DNA from: Drechmeria coniospora
Taxonomy: Eukaryota; Ascomycota; Sordariomycetes; Hypocreales; Ophiocordycipitaceae
Length of the DNA: 64,000 nt
Assembly (NCBI RefSeq): GCF_001625195.1
Contig: NC_054390.1
Location: forward strand, 4,240,027 to 4,304,026
Direction of reading: 5' to 3'
The position numbers and the translations under genes were made by a program. The first letter of the stretch is position 1; each line of letters opens with the position of its first letter. This document shows, in pieces, positions 12,239-23,549 of this stretch. The notes under the pieces are model-generated. The model was not told where the DNA came from, ran no database searches, and saw nothing but the letters and a program-made list of their open reading frames with translations.

Positions 12239-15200
12239 GTTGGCAGAGAGGTCGAGCGGACGAGCGAGGGTTCTATTCCAGGTGCTCCGTTGCGAGGACG
12301 AAAGGAGGCAGTTCGCGACAGGTTGGCATCGGTCGAGAGCGTCGTTTCGATTTGGAGCCAGGTGGTATATATTCCGACCAATTGCATGCGCATGGGCGAG
12401 GAGCCAGCGTACCGGCGGCCCTCGCCCAGACGCTTCGCCGCCATCCCACGACTACGTTCTAGGCCTCAAACTCGTGCGCCACGGGTGGTGCCTCGCAGCC
12501 GTCTCGCCGATGGGCGTTACCCATCTTGGCATTGTGTCTTCGATTCGCGAGGCGCCGCCGACTGCAGCATGGCATCCGGCAGATGGGGTCTGGCAGTTGG
12601 GCCGGAGAAAAGTTTATCTCGCTGCGTCGCCCACGGGGTGGCGGGCTGCTGGCAAAGTGTAAATGGTAGCCACCCACGCCATTCCAGCGTCGCCAACGAG
12701 CGAGCCCGAGGTGGAGGAGCGGGCCACAGGGCGAAGGGGCAGGTGTCGAGAGGTGCCGGACGTCGGACCGCCGCGAGGGACGGGAACGGCGACGGCGAAG
12801 TGCCCCCGAGAAGGTTGCCAACGGCACAGGACGAGCACGGAGGAGGGAGGTTTCGCTCGCGAGCACGAGGGCCGGAGGAGGAGACATGGCATTCGAGGCG
12901 TGCGGGCGAGGTTGGCGGGAGGATAGGACGCCGGGCATCCGCAGGTGCAGCTTGGACAGCGTTGGCGTCCCACGCATGAACGTCCCTCGCGACTAGCGAT
13001 GGCATCAAACTGCGCTTACAACCTGCATAGCCGCCGTGCCGCCGTTTCCGGTAGGAGGAACGACCCAGGTGCACGGCCCAAGGAGTCGGGAGTACGATGG
13101 GCCGCTCCGAGTTTCACAAGTAAGTACCTGTACCGGCGGGCTGCCGGGCCAAGGCGCGGCCAGGCAAGTAGGTGTACCTGCGCTCGCTGGGCAAGCATAC
13201 CAAGTACCTGTAGACTTGCGTGCAGGTAGGTGTATGCGTGCGAGTACTTGTACTTGTACTTGTGAGCACTTGCGCTTGCACTCGGCAGCACGACAACGGT
13301 CGTCGTCGGCTCACAATTTGATAAAATACGTGCGCTATGCCCAATATGACAATACGACGTCCCACATTTTGATGCGCCGCAACGCGCGAGCTTGGCCATG
13401 TTCACCTATTAAGGACACCTATTAAGTACTAGCAAGTAATAATTACTATGCATGTAAGTATGTACAGTAAGTAATTACAAGTACAAATAAGTACAAGTAC
13501 TTGTTACTCGGACACCCAAGTTGCGCGCCGCCACTTGCAGCCTTCCACAGGCCCCTTGAGCCCCTGAAGTTACTTGCTAATCCTGCTACTAGGCACCTAG
13601 TACTCTACATGGTGCGCTTGGCCACTGTCTTACACAAGTACTTAACTAGGTACTTGGCTTGCAGTAAGTGCTTACTTTCTTTTCTTGTTGTGCCAGTATT
13701 ACTTTCTGGTTGTGCTCGGTATTACGGTGAACTTGTACTCCGTAGGCCGACCTACTTGTCCAGCACTCGCACACTTACTTGCAGTACAGGCACTTGAGCA
13801 AGTGCAAGTAATACGACGTATACAGGATACTGCACCTGGTAAGCAAATAAGTACTCGTCCAGCAAAAGTGCTGGCACGTAGTACAGGTGCGCGGCCCCCC
13901 GGCGACAAACCCTCACGCTTCGGCACCCATCGGACACGGTTCTGCCATTTCACCGTCCTCGCTGCCACGGGCGCTACCGTTTCGCTTTGTCCGAGGACAG
14001 ACCATCCTTTGCGAATTTCTGAACAGTTCGCTTCGCGACATGAAGGCAATCAGGGGCCACACCCACCCACCAACGTGCCCAGCTCCTAGTCGTTGCTTCG
14101 CACTGATTCATGCATGTGCTTGTACACGTGGGCGTGGTACGAATTGTACGTGCCGGTGCCGTACACGGTACACGGACGAGCAGCTGCTCGTGCCTCTGGT
14201 GGCGCCAACGTACAAGTAGGGGACACATGCCTCCGCCCCACGCTGGAGCCGGTGGCCGGAGAGTTCGGCCGGGCTGCGGGGTAGTTGCACTTCCGGGCGC
14301 TAGGGCCGAAAGAGCACTGGAGAGTACTTGTCGGTGTACTTGTGTGTGCACCTCTGGGAGCACTTTGCTCACGGGACCCGCGTCCGCGTTTTGCGTACGG
14401 CGTTTTCGGTACGGCATTGCAAGTACATGCGCTGCTCTTGGCCCCGTGCAAGCCCGGCTTTCATGCCAGCCGCGCAGCCATCGTCGTCGCGTGCTCCTGC
14501 AGCTTCCGACTCGTGCACGTCTCGCATTGCTCCGTCACGGGCTGCCGCCGCGAACGAGTCCTCTCAGCACCTGCCGCATTTTTTTTTGCTCGAATCGAGC
14601 TCGCATGGGCCGCCTTCCATCATCATCATCGCTCGGTGCTCGGCGGTGGAGGAAGCGGGACCATGCCGGCAGCCCACCGACTCCCGGCCACGACGAGCAG
14701 GCCAGTGCTTGTGGTATTGTCCAAGTCAAGCATCGTATTCCGCGACAGGTTCGACGCACAGCCTGTCGCTTCTTGAATTTGCCTCCCATGCAACTCCTTC
14801 CTCTGCGCATTCCAGCATGGTCAGGACGGGAGGATGACGCCGTACTTGGTCGGAGAAAAAGGGCAGCGGGGCACAAAACATGAAGGACGGCACCGAACAG
14901 TACGGAGCACATGTTCAGGGGTTCGAACCGTGCCTCGGGATATTGTTTCCTGACGGGCACGAATCCGTGCACGCGCATGCTCGGCCGCCGACAACGGCCG
15001 ATGGAAATGTGAGAGGAAATGGCGATGCAGATGCGGAATCATGGTGCGACGGCATCGACTAACGGCATGGTGCTGGCGATTGTTAAGAGATTGGCGGCAA
15101 GATGGTGCGAGATGCTAACGGTTCCGGCTAGCCACCGTCGCCATGCGCTGTGGGGCGGTACGAGATACGGCCAAGTAAGTACATAAGTACTGTAATTACC

Positions 15201-15826
15201 ACGTGCAGTGGGGTGGCAAAAATGTCGATTCAATTTGTAGGAGTAGCGCTACCAAAACTGAATCGTCACTTTTGTCAAGTGACTGTATTATACTTGGTTT
15301 ATCAAGTACAGAGTATTACTCCGTACAGTGGCACTTTATTCATATGCATACCTGTACATGTACTTACTCCGTACCTTGTTATTCCTATTAAAAAAAAATC
15401 AACTCTTCCGTAGGCTCACGAGCCATGCCGTTATAATTAGGGCACGCACAGGCACGGAGCAACCGCACGGCGCAAAACTCGGCGGTCGACAGTTTCGCAT
15501 CCTCATGGACGTGCACGCGCAGGACACGGTGGCCAAAGCCGTCGCGGGCGGGAGGCGATGATGGTGTGGCAGATGGACAATTCTGACGGCAGCGGGGTCA
15601 TGAGCGTACCGACAAAGCTGTCGGATTGGACCATTGCGCGGAGGCGAGCCCGTACCATTACGTGCAATACCGCCACGTTACGTACCTCGGCGCGTACAAA
15701 AATATAAGAGCGCGAGTAATAATTTTATACTAGAAAAGAGGTGTAGAACATTAAATATTATAAATACATACGGCCTTTGGTTCTATGGAGCTGCCCGATA
15801 ATAATATGTTCTATTATCTAAAGAAT
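12239..15826. other. Long intergenic region
   Basis: No gene could be supported on either strand. The left part (12.3-13.1 kb) is GC-rich and probably holds the adhesin promoter. From 13.1 to 15.4 kb the sequence alternates between GTAC-rich words (AAGTACTTG, GTACTTGTAC) and neutral sequence with broken frames. From 15.66 kb it turns AT-rich, leading into the LTR. Confidence 0.5.
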
Positions 15827-16002
15827 TGTTACGGGATCGGGCTAAGCCCGACTGTATGACATAGGACGAAGGGAGACAACAGACCCATGTAAGGGGCGCA
15901 CGCAGAAAGGAAGCCCTAACCGACAAGCAGTCTTTCTTCCTTCAAGTCTTTTAATAAACTATATCGAGATTCCTAGAGCACATGCCTAGTGACGCCGTAA
16001 CA
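15827..16002. mobile_element. Solo LTR (176 bp)
   Basis: The element begins TGTTACGG and ends CCGTAACA, as an LTR retrotransposon terminus does, and contains the word CGGGCTAAGCCCG near one end. Its reverse complement aligns over its whole length with the solo LTR at 32925-33095 (shared blocks include TTTATTAAAAGACTTGAAGG and TCGGGCTTAGCCCGAT-like ends). I do not see a perfect 5-bp target duplication here, so it may be old or rearranged. Confidence 0.75.
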
Positions 16003-16275
16003 ATTGCAGTAAGTAGCACTTGCTGCAGTAATACTTCAGGATATACAACAAGTAGTACTTGTTGTATGTGTTGGCCGTTGGATCGATCGTTCCAGAAGGA
16101 TCAAGTGTAGTCTCTTCCGGGCTCATATCCTCTTTTTTTTTTGTGCACCGTTACTTTAATTGACTCTAAGAATATACAAAGCACAGTCCTCTTTTATCTC
16201 CTGCAAGTCTTCGGATCCGGTCGAGACCAGGCACGGGCCGTTCGATAAGAACCATAAGTGGGTGGCACATACGCT
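16003..16275. other. Spacer between solo LTR and RPN13
   Basis: Contains an AAGTAGTACTTGTTG-type inverted word near 16040-16060 and a poly-T run at 16133-16142. No gene. Confidence 0.5.
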
Positions 16276-16975
16276 CTACCACCACCATCGGCCCCACCTT
16301 CTCTTCGGCTCTTGCTCTTTTTCCTCAACCTCCTCGACATCTTCAATCTTCCTGTTACCGTCATCGTCAAATCGATCATCGGTATTGCAAACACCCGCAA
16401 GTTCTCCAGCGACATCGATATCTTCCTCGCCTTGCAGCACTCGGTGGACAATCTTCCCGATTAACCGATCCCGGGGGCTGAACCAGCTGGGGTCTCCGTC
16501 TCGGCTCTGCGGCTTCGACTGCATCCAGAAGAGATATCTCTGCGAGTACGAGGCAAACTTGAGAACGAAAATACGCCCGTTTGTCTTTGCAGTCGGTCGC
16601 GCCGTTGTGTCTCGCTCGTATGGACGGAAGCTGCACTCTTTGCGCTCTACGATAAGATGCATCTCGGGCATTTCCGATATGTTGTTGCGCGTTCGCCAGC
16701 AGAAGTGCACCAAGCCTAGATGGGGCCGGTTAACGAAGACGGAACTAACAGGCGGAAATGCAGAGCTTGGGTTCAAAACCGACCATCCTCGAAGTACAGA
16801 TAGACATAACCGGGCGGGTCCAGAGGCTTGATCTTATTTGGCTCGCGTCCCGGCTTTGGCCAGTCAGCAGTTCGCAACAACGATGGGGGGGCCGGTGGGC
16901 CACGAGGCGTGGAGGACAGCTCACTGGGAAATCGCATCGGCCAGCCTTGAACGTAATGATAGGAGATATCGGCAT
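16276..16975 (-). CDS. RPN13: Proteasome ubiquitin receptor Rpn13 (Pru domain), three exons
   Basis: Subunit of the 19S regulatory particle that binds ubiquitin through its Pru domain. Exon 1 is 16975-16925 (MPISPIITFKAGRCDFP), exon 2 is 16832-16784 (IKPLDPPGYVYLYFED) and exon 3 is 16715-16276. The introns are 92 bp (GTGAGC...AATAAG, phase 0) and 68 bp (GTCGGT...ATCTAG, phase 1). The spliced product of about 179 residues reads as a full Pru domain: FKAGRC, the GYVYLYFEDG-LVHFCWR junction, then FVLKFASYSQRYLFWMQSK and DGDPSWFSPRD with GKIVHRVLQGE. An acidic tail follows. A C-terminal Uch37-binding domain is not seen, as in some fungal Rpn13 proteins. The exact C terminus is uncertain because another intron may lie in the tail. 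Confidence 0.88.
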
Positions 16976-18565
16976 GATCGCTCCCTCGGACACGACGATG
17001 GATTGAACTTGTCTCGAATCGACGTAACGGAGGTGGTGGATAATGCCCAGAAGCAAGCTAGCGGGAATCAATCGAAGCTGTTAGGAACAGAAGAACAGGC
17101 ACCAGTTAGTAACTGGGCAAAGAATACAAATTTGAAGAAGTCTGTATTAAAATTGCGACATTCTTGTTTAAGAAAAGTGTAGGAAGAGCAGGATTATTTA
17201 TACCTATGAGGTAGTACCTCAATCGATATAATGTGCACGTGTCGGGACTCTGGCTGCTTCCAGACAATGCATCTCCGAACGATCTGCTTGTATGCAATGC
17301 AGTTCCAAATACTCTGTTTGAGTCATACTACCAGTTGCATAGTTGGTGTATGCAACTGGTAGACTTGGTTAGTACTGGCATTCGGTCGCTACAGTGCAGT
17401 AGTACTACAGCAGTAGTCGAGTGTAGTAGTAGTACTATTACTAGCTGGTAACTGCTAGTCGCAGTGGAAGAGTCCCATTAGTGCGCAACGGTAGTACCGT
17501 TGGCAGGCAATTGGTCGACCAAGTACTATTTGTACAAGCTGTACAGCAGTAGTAAATCGGCTGGCAGTAGTACTGCCACCAAATGTTGCAAGTAGCAACA
17601 CCCATGGATAGCATCTTATTTGGGTAGTCTTACTTGTAACACATACAGGGAGGTGTGCCCATATGGACAATATACCAGTTAGCCGTTAGGCCAAATGGCC
17701 AAAACTGTCAAAAGATCCGCCAGTGTACTCCGTACGGAGTAGCGAGTATCGCCCCCGCATGTGCGGTCATTTTTATGTGTATCCGTAGAGTGAGGCGCAA
17801 ACATACTGACTGTACTAGGTACCTAGTATGTATCCCACGAGAAATCATTTTCGGCGTGGCCAACGCGGGACAGATGCTACGTGACTGGCGATGAAGGCAT
17901 ATTCCTTGCACATACTTACTTATGTACTCCGTACTTACTGCGCCTTTCGGTAAATAGTCAATATGGATCAGGTACCGACAAGGGCCATCAGCAGCTCAGC
18001 TTGGATACTGCTTGACAAAAAAAAAAAAAAAAGGAAAAGCAGCTCTAGGGTAGCAAAAAGAGGTCAAGTCTAAGTAGCTCTCAATGAACACAAATAATTA
18101 CACCTCAAGCATCAACTGGAATCAATCCATTATTTTTGTGTCTTTGCATAGCGTATGTATATTGTGATGATAAGTACACTCCGTGCTGCAATTAAGTACA
18201 ATTATCCGTACTCCGTACATGTTATCCTGTACTGTAAGTACAACTAGTTGTGCATGTACTTACTTACGTACAAGCTACATGTACACAGTAGTTGTAAGTA
18301 CTTAAGCACACCTGCTGCCAGTGGCACGTATCCACCGCGCCCCTGTCGAACGCGCCATAATACTTACAGTAAGTCCCACGCCGGCACCCACCAACCCTCC
18401 GCAGCCAACACCCACTAATACCCACTGCACGACTCGCTTTCCGATAACAATTTCCCACCAGCTTCGGAAAACTCTTCCCTGCCCTGCAAGGCTTTTAAGA
18501 CACATTACGCCACTCCGTCTTCAACAAGCCAACTGGGCGATTCCCGCAAGCAACAGCTTCCGGTT
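16976..18565. other. Intergenic region
   Basis: No gene recognised. It holds many GTAC words (17340-17440 and 17700-17940), a poly-A run near 18018-18033 and a further GTAC-rich stretch at 18170-18310. Confidence 0.5.
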
Positions 18566-18654
18566 GCCCGGTTAGCTCAATCGGTAGAGCGTGAGACTCT
18601 TACTCCAGAGTACACGAAATCTCAAGGTTGCGGGTTCGACCCCCGCATCGGGCT
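18566..18654 (+). tRNA. tRNA-Lys(CTT) with intron
   Basis: The acceptor stem GCCCGGT pairs with ATCGGGC. The D-arm word TAGCTCAATCGGTAGAGC and T-arm word GGTTCGAC are present. The anticodon stem TGAGA/TCTCA encloses the loop CTCTTAA once an intron of about 16 nt (starting CTCCAGAGTAC) is removed directly after position 37, so the anticodon is CTT. Confidence 0.92.
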
Positions 18655-19431
18655 ATTCCTATACAAAGCATTTCAGATGCGATTGAGCTTGCGGGTTCGC
18701 GCCGTGGTTTATTTTTTTTTTTTTTTCCCTCGCCTGCCTGCGTGCTCTTCATACTTTTTGCCGCTGGCGCGCAACAGGTGCACACGAACGGAAGTGTACA
18801 TGCAGGTAATAAATATTATTTATTAAAGTATTATTAAGTAGGTGTACTTCGCGAGTACTTGTAAGTGTAGGTACAAGTAAGCACTCTTTGTATGCACTGT
18901 TGTTCAATACTTTACTTGCAACAAACACCCTGGACATTGATGGAGAGAAAAAACGGAGCACAATTCTTTCCCATGGATAGATAGATAGATGCTGGCACGA
19001 ATCAAACGTCCTTTGCCTGCTTCGACAGGCCGCCGGGACATCTTCTCCAAGCCAGCTGCCGAGCAAGTGCGGTGTGTTGCAGATGGCGTTCGGCGACGCT
19101 GCTCCGTGACCTTCCAACCTTGCTGCCCTCAGCGAGCGCCCCCTCCTGGCCACCATCAGCATCACCCACTCCCACCACCTAATGGCCAATGAGCTCGGTT
19201 GATCGAGAATCGGCCGCGCAAGGTTTCCTTCTCTCAGACATGGCGCAGCCAGATCATACAAAGGCTTCAAGCACGGAGCTGACGAGGAAGACCTGACAAC
19301 CGTGGGCGCCGTGACCAAAAAATGGCAAGCCTCGTCAGAATACCGAGCTGACTGACCAATGGACCCCAATGTCCCGTGCTGAAGCGCAAAAAAAGAAGTG
19401 CCCAGTCATTGAATCATGCTTGGATAGGAAA
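18655..19431. other. Spacer between two facing tRNA-Lys genes
   Basis: Holds a T-run at 18710-18726 (a likely Pol III terminator for the first tRNA), a GTAC-rich stretch near 18800-18900 and a poly-A/T run near 19388-19396 that could terminate the second tRNA. No protein gene. Confidence 0.55.
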
Positions 19432-19520
19432 AGCCCGATGCGGGGGTCGAACCCGCAACCTTGAGATGCCGTGTACTCTGGAGTAAGAGTCTCACGCTCT
19501 ACCGATTGAGCTAACCGGGC
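19432..19520 (-). tRNA. tRNA-Lys(CTT) with intron, second copy
   Basis: Reverse-complement copy of the tRNA at 18566-18654, differing only by two or so bases inside the intron (ACACGGC against ACACGAA). It faces the first copy, so the two genes form a long inverted repeat about 780 bp apart. Confidence 0.92.
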
Positions 19521-19599
19521 GAATTGCCAACTTGCTGTGATGTACGTGTGCCGTATTGGCTCTCTTAAGCCAATCCGCACCTACCTCGGCCCCATGCCT

Positions 19600-19716
19600 T
19601 TCTCAGCCTCCCCACGCCTCTCTCAGCCTCCCCACGCCTCTCTCAGCGTCCCCACGACTCTCTCAGCGTCTCTACGACTCTCTCAGCGTCTCCACGCCTC
19701 TCTCAGCGTCTCCACC
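19600..19716. repeat. 18-bp tandem repeat (TCTCAGCCTCCCCACGCC)
   Basis: Six to seven imperfect copies of an 18-bp unit on the plus strand directly beyond the second tRNA. Open frames over it are repeat artefacts. Confidence 0.8.
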
Positions 19717-21345
19717 ATCCGGCACCGACCTCCTCTGTCTGTCCTTGACGACGGCGCCGGCGGGCCGACGGGACCCCCTTTGATTCTCGCCATCTTCTCC
19801 ATCGCTCGTGGCAAGCCGAATTAGGAATGAGTTGTTCGGTGCGTGACTGTCGTGACCTAGTCGCCGTGCCGGTGCAGACGGCCGAGGAAGCGTGGGTGTC
19901 GGAGATGGGCTGTGGTGTGAAGACGACGCCTTCAGCTTTCACCATTCGGGGCCGGCCATGGAGATGCGAGAGGACATGGAAGCGCAAACGATTGTTGCCA
20001 AGTACGAGACATGCCTTGAAGCCTATGAAGAGGCCAACCGATGAAGAGGCCGACCGATGGATGAGTCTCATGCGTCCGTCGAAAAGTCGCGTCGTGTACA
20101 GGGTTTTGACTTTTACAAGCAGGCTCCAGGCTCGGACGGCAAGGTACCACCGCTCACCGCCAGTATTCACCCTCGAGTGAATGGTCGTGCTGGTGGTGTG
20201 CTTTTCGAATGAAAGGGACCGATCCTCTTCCGTATTGCATCATCCCCCACTGTACCTTCCGCACGCCAACGGCAGGTGGATCGAGCCAGGTCGTAGGTCA
20301 AGAGCAAGTGCACCCCGCGACCGCGAAACCTGCTTCGTTCCCCTTCTTCCCTCTCTTTCTCTCTCTTCCCCTTCTCCTCTCTCTCCCCCCTTCTTCTCTC
20401 TCTTTAGCAGGGAAGCTGACTTGACATCAAGCTTGGGCAAAGCACCAGCTACTGAAACGGTAAAGCTGACCAGCCAAACGACAATTACGAACCATGGATC
20501 CAACATGCCAGCTTACGACTCTGATAAATCTGGAGATGAATCTTCCATGGATTTTCAACCGGGCAAACGAATCAAAAGCACCAAAACGTCGGCTCTACCA
20601 GATCCAGCTAGGTCGTCGGTAAAGAGCTGGCGCATCCCGCAACCGCAAAACCTACTGTTTCCCCCTACCTTTGCTCTCATTTCCCCTTCTTCCTCTCGAA
20701 GATCGAGAATGAGTTCGAGAGCAAGCATGGGTCGCATGACTGGCCGCCTCTGCGTCCCTCGGCTCGGCGCACGGCATGCCGTGACTGGTCGAGCCTCGAG
20801 TGATGGTCGGGGGATCCCTCACTACCCCTTCCTTCCGGTTGGTGCCCATGCCTCGGGACCGCAAGGAGCCATGCGATGGGTGTATAGTACCGGCACGCCT
20901 GCCCCGAAATGCGGATGCCATGCACGAACCAATCGTGGGCGACGCATTTCCTCGTCTCCGATGTCGTGGGCGGCCCACGAATAGGGGCTTCCGGTGGTGG
21001 CTTGTGCACAATACCAAGGTTCGGCAGCCACCAAAGCCACGGCCATTGTCCCCACCATTGTTCGTCGACGACGACGAGCGACAGAGGCTGCCGACGAGGA
21101 TGTCTTCGTCGACGGCGGGGCGGTTCCATTCCATTCCCTTCCATGGCCGCTTCTTCGTGCTGCGCATGGCACCGACCGACTCGCATGCTGCGCAGCCGTC
21201 GAGGCGAGCATATATGACGCCCGACATGCGCCGTCCCCCATTCGCCCATTCCCGTCCCTCGCAGGGTCTCCGCGCTTCGTCGTCGCCGCACCCGCCTTTC
21301 CGAGCCCTCTCGACGTCGCCGACGGCTGCCTCTCCGCATTTAAGC
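19717..21345. other. Intergenic region upstream of the GNAT gene
   Basis: No gene could be supported. It contains a TC-rich stretch at 20335-20405 and one arm of the inverted repeat at 20408-20542. The frame of the downstream acetyltransferase stays open to about 20800, so a longer N terminus is possible, but that sequence does not look like protein. Confidence 0.5.
20408..20542 (+). repeat. Left arm of a dispersed inverted repeat
   Basis: Begins CAGGGAAGCTGACTTGACAT and runs through an ATGGATCCAAC word. It matches the reverse complement of 24302-24440 with roughly 85% identity by eye. It is probably the remnant of a short transposable element. Confidence 0.7.
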
Positions 21346-22047
21346 ATGGAAATGATGACGGCTCGAGTGGAGGATGCCTACCGATCCGCCCGCCTCACGT
21401 ATGTGAGGATCAACCAAGGCGATGGCCGGTTCCGCGCCTACCTGGTCGAGCAGCTGAGCCACCCGGACATGCAGGCTCTCCTGGCCAGCAGGGTCGTCCT
21501 GCGCCCCCCGGGGGACGACGATGTGAGCTACCTCATGAACTGCTTCGCCAAGTCCTACCTCGCCGTCGCCATCTGCCTCCCCCCCAGGCCGAGGCAGGCG
21601 GTCGCTGCCGACGCCGACGCCGACGCCGAGCCCGACGCCGAAGCCACCATCATCGGACAGCTGATCGTCGGCGAGCAGGGCATCCTCGCACCCGTGTCCC
21701 ACAACCGCACCGTGTCGATGAGCATCTCCATCGCGAAGCCCCACCAGAATCGGGGATTCGGCCGCGAAGCCGTCGACTGGGCCCTCGAGTGGGCCTTTCG
21801 CCACGCCGGCCTTCACACTGTCTGCGTCCGCGCCGCGTCGTACAATGCACGTGCCCTCCACCTCTACGAGAAGATGGGTTTCTCCCTCGACGGAAGGCGC
21901 CGGCAGTGCATTTGGTTCGACCGGGGGTGGCATGACGACGTGCTGTTTACCATGACGGAGGACGAGTGGGAGGCACGCGGCCACGTCGGGACTCGCCACG
22001 AGGATGGAGCCCTTTCGACTTCGGGTGGAGGAAGAGTTTCGTGCTGA
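21346..22047 (+). CDS. GNAT-family N-acetyltransferase
   Basis: Predicted 233-residue cytosolic acetyltransferase of the GNAT fold, like the bacterial RimJ/RimL and spermidine acetyltransferase type, which acetylate amines or protein N termini with acetyl-CoA. The core includes a substrate-side block (RVVLRPPGDDDVSYLMNCF), an acidic Asp/Ala/Glu insert at about residues 90-105, the acetyl-CoA-binding motif A (SISIAKPHQNRGFGREAVDW), ALEWAF, and motif B (ASYNARALHLYEKMGF) with C-terminal FDRGWHDDVLFTM. I chose the ATG at 21346 because it places a normal-length N terminus before the first GNAT strand. The substrate cannot be told. Confidence 0.8.
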   Translation: MEMMTARVEDAYRSARLTYVRINQGDGRFRAYLVEQLSHPDMQALLASRVVLRPPGDDDVSYLMNCFAKSYLAVAICLPPRPRQAVAADADADAEPDAEATIIGQLIVGEQGILAPVSHNRTVSMSISIAKPHQNRGFGREAVDWALEWAFRHAGLHTVCVRAASYNARALHLYEKMGFSLDGRRRQCIWFDRGWHDDVLFTMTEDEWEARGHVGTRHEDGALSTSGGGRVSC

Positions 22048-22997
22048 ATTCAATCGCCATGCAAACGCTCTTCCTCGTTGATCGTTGTCTGCCTTGGTCT
22101 GATGGTGCATGAAACGTCTCGTCAACCTACGCTACGCCATGCCGACGGTAACATTCCGTGGTCACGATGAAACCGGTAGTGCACCGCCGCGCTCTGGAGG
22201 CGCTCCGTCGAAAATCAGGTAAAGTTTGCCATGCGGAACGGCGGCTGGACAGCCAGGAGGCGACGCAGCGACGGTGACGGCGAGCCAAAGCTGATGCGTC
22301 ATGTGCCGTTCGAGGTCGCACGTGGACGCGAATCGAGTCGATGCGTTTGAAGATGCGAGCTCCGCGGACATGCCGTCCCCGAACAGAAGACCCAATAGGT
22401 GCAGCTCCCAAGAAGGAAGGCGACTCGATGGAACGTCGGGTCGCCTCCGACAAGAGGGAGAAGACCCACGCAGCAGAGAGGCACTTTGGTGTCGGACCTG
22501 TGCTACTCGTTGAACCGACGGTGCAGATGCCGCTTTGTTGCGTGGAACCTTGGCCAGGGATTTCATGAAACTCTTGGCCAGAGAATGCGTCGTCCGTCGG
22601 AGGAGAGCTTCGGAAAGCGAGCGGTTCTCCCTCTCGAGCCCTCTGCTGCAGAGCTCCCTTTGCCTTCCTTTCCAGCACTTACCGTTGATGGTCGCAGACG
22701 ATGTTGTCCTGCGTCGGCGGCGCGACGTGCAGTGCCGAGATGCTACGCAAAGTGTCTTGCTCGTTTGAAAATGTCTCGTGGAGCGTCGGTCCCGATGATG
22801 CGTAAAGTATCATGACTTGCGTTAGCACCCAGCCGACATTCATCATAAATTAGATCCCTCGAGCTCCCCTCCCACGGTAAGAGCCTCCATCCTCCTCATG
22901 CACTAAGCGGTAGCGTAACCCCTGGCACATACTGTTTTCTCGAGATTTCTCGGTGCAATATTCGTCACTTGGGAAGATTGCAACAGCAAGAGACGAC
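22048..22997. other. Intergenic region
   Basis: Both strands carry frames of 130-180 codons at 22130-22680, but their amino-acid make-up is like reverse-frame shadow and I recognise nothing. The right end is the promoter of the secreted protein gene. Confidence 0.45.
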
Positions 22998-23549
22998 ATG
23001 ATTTCTCCACTCTTCTGCCTCCTTGCCCTCGTCGGCGTCGGCGTCGCCGACCGTTGGGTCGGCATGGAGAGCCTCCCCGACGGCCTGTACAGCGGCCAGA
23101 CGCACGACGACGGTTCCACGACCATGACGTCGCTGCAGTCGGGAGCCAAGTTCACCTTTCCCCTCGTCGGGGACGACGGTGAGCGGGCGAAGCGATCCGT
23201 CGACGATGCGCTCGCGAAGCGCGACACGAGCTGCTGGGGGTACGAGCTCGACCACGACGGCGTCGACGAGGGCGTCGTCGCCCTCAAGAACTGGGCGGGC
23301 AACAACGGCCAGACCATCTCGTCGGGAGACACGACCAGCTACTTTGGCTTCAACCGCAAGGGCGTCTACGTCTACTACTGCATCAATCAGGCCCACAGCC
23401 AGGGGAACCTCGACATCAACGACATCAACTACGCCCTGCGCAACATGGACGGCACCTGTCGCCGCTACGAAGCCGGCTACTTTCTGTGGCCCGGCACCCC
23501 GGAACTTGTGGGAAAGTGCCGATCGGGTACCGCCGTCTGCCTTGGATAG
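22998..23549 (+). CDS. Small secreted cysteine-containing protein
   Basis: A 183-residue protein. The N terminus (MISPLFCLLALVGVGVADRW) is a clear signal peptide, then comes a pro-region with a Lys-Arg site (ERAKR, then LAKRDTSC) that fits Kex2 cleavage. The mature domain of about 110 residues has five cysteines and the words SCWGYELDHDGVD, NNGQTISSGD, YVYYCINQ and RRYEAGYFLWPG. Such domains are common among secreted proteins of pathogenic and soil ascomycetes. I cannot assign a function; an effector or antimicrobial role is only a guess. The ATG at 22998 is preferred to one 45 bp upstream because it begins directly with the signal peptide. Confidence 0.8.
   Translation: MISPLFCLLALVGVGVADRWVGMESLPDGLYSGQTHDDGSTTMTSLQSGAKFTFPLVGDDGERAKRSVDDALAKRDTSCWGYELDHDGVDEGVVALKNWAGNNGQTISSGDTTSYFGFNRKGVYVYYCINQAHSQGNLDINDINYALRNMDGTCRRYEAGYFLWPGTPELVGKCRSGTAVCLG

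Noticed and set aside
22127..22678. Minus-strand frames of 130-180 codons
   Set aside because: Two overlapping frames are equally open, neither has a recognisable domain or splice support, and composition is shadow-like.
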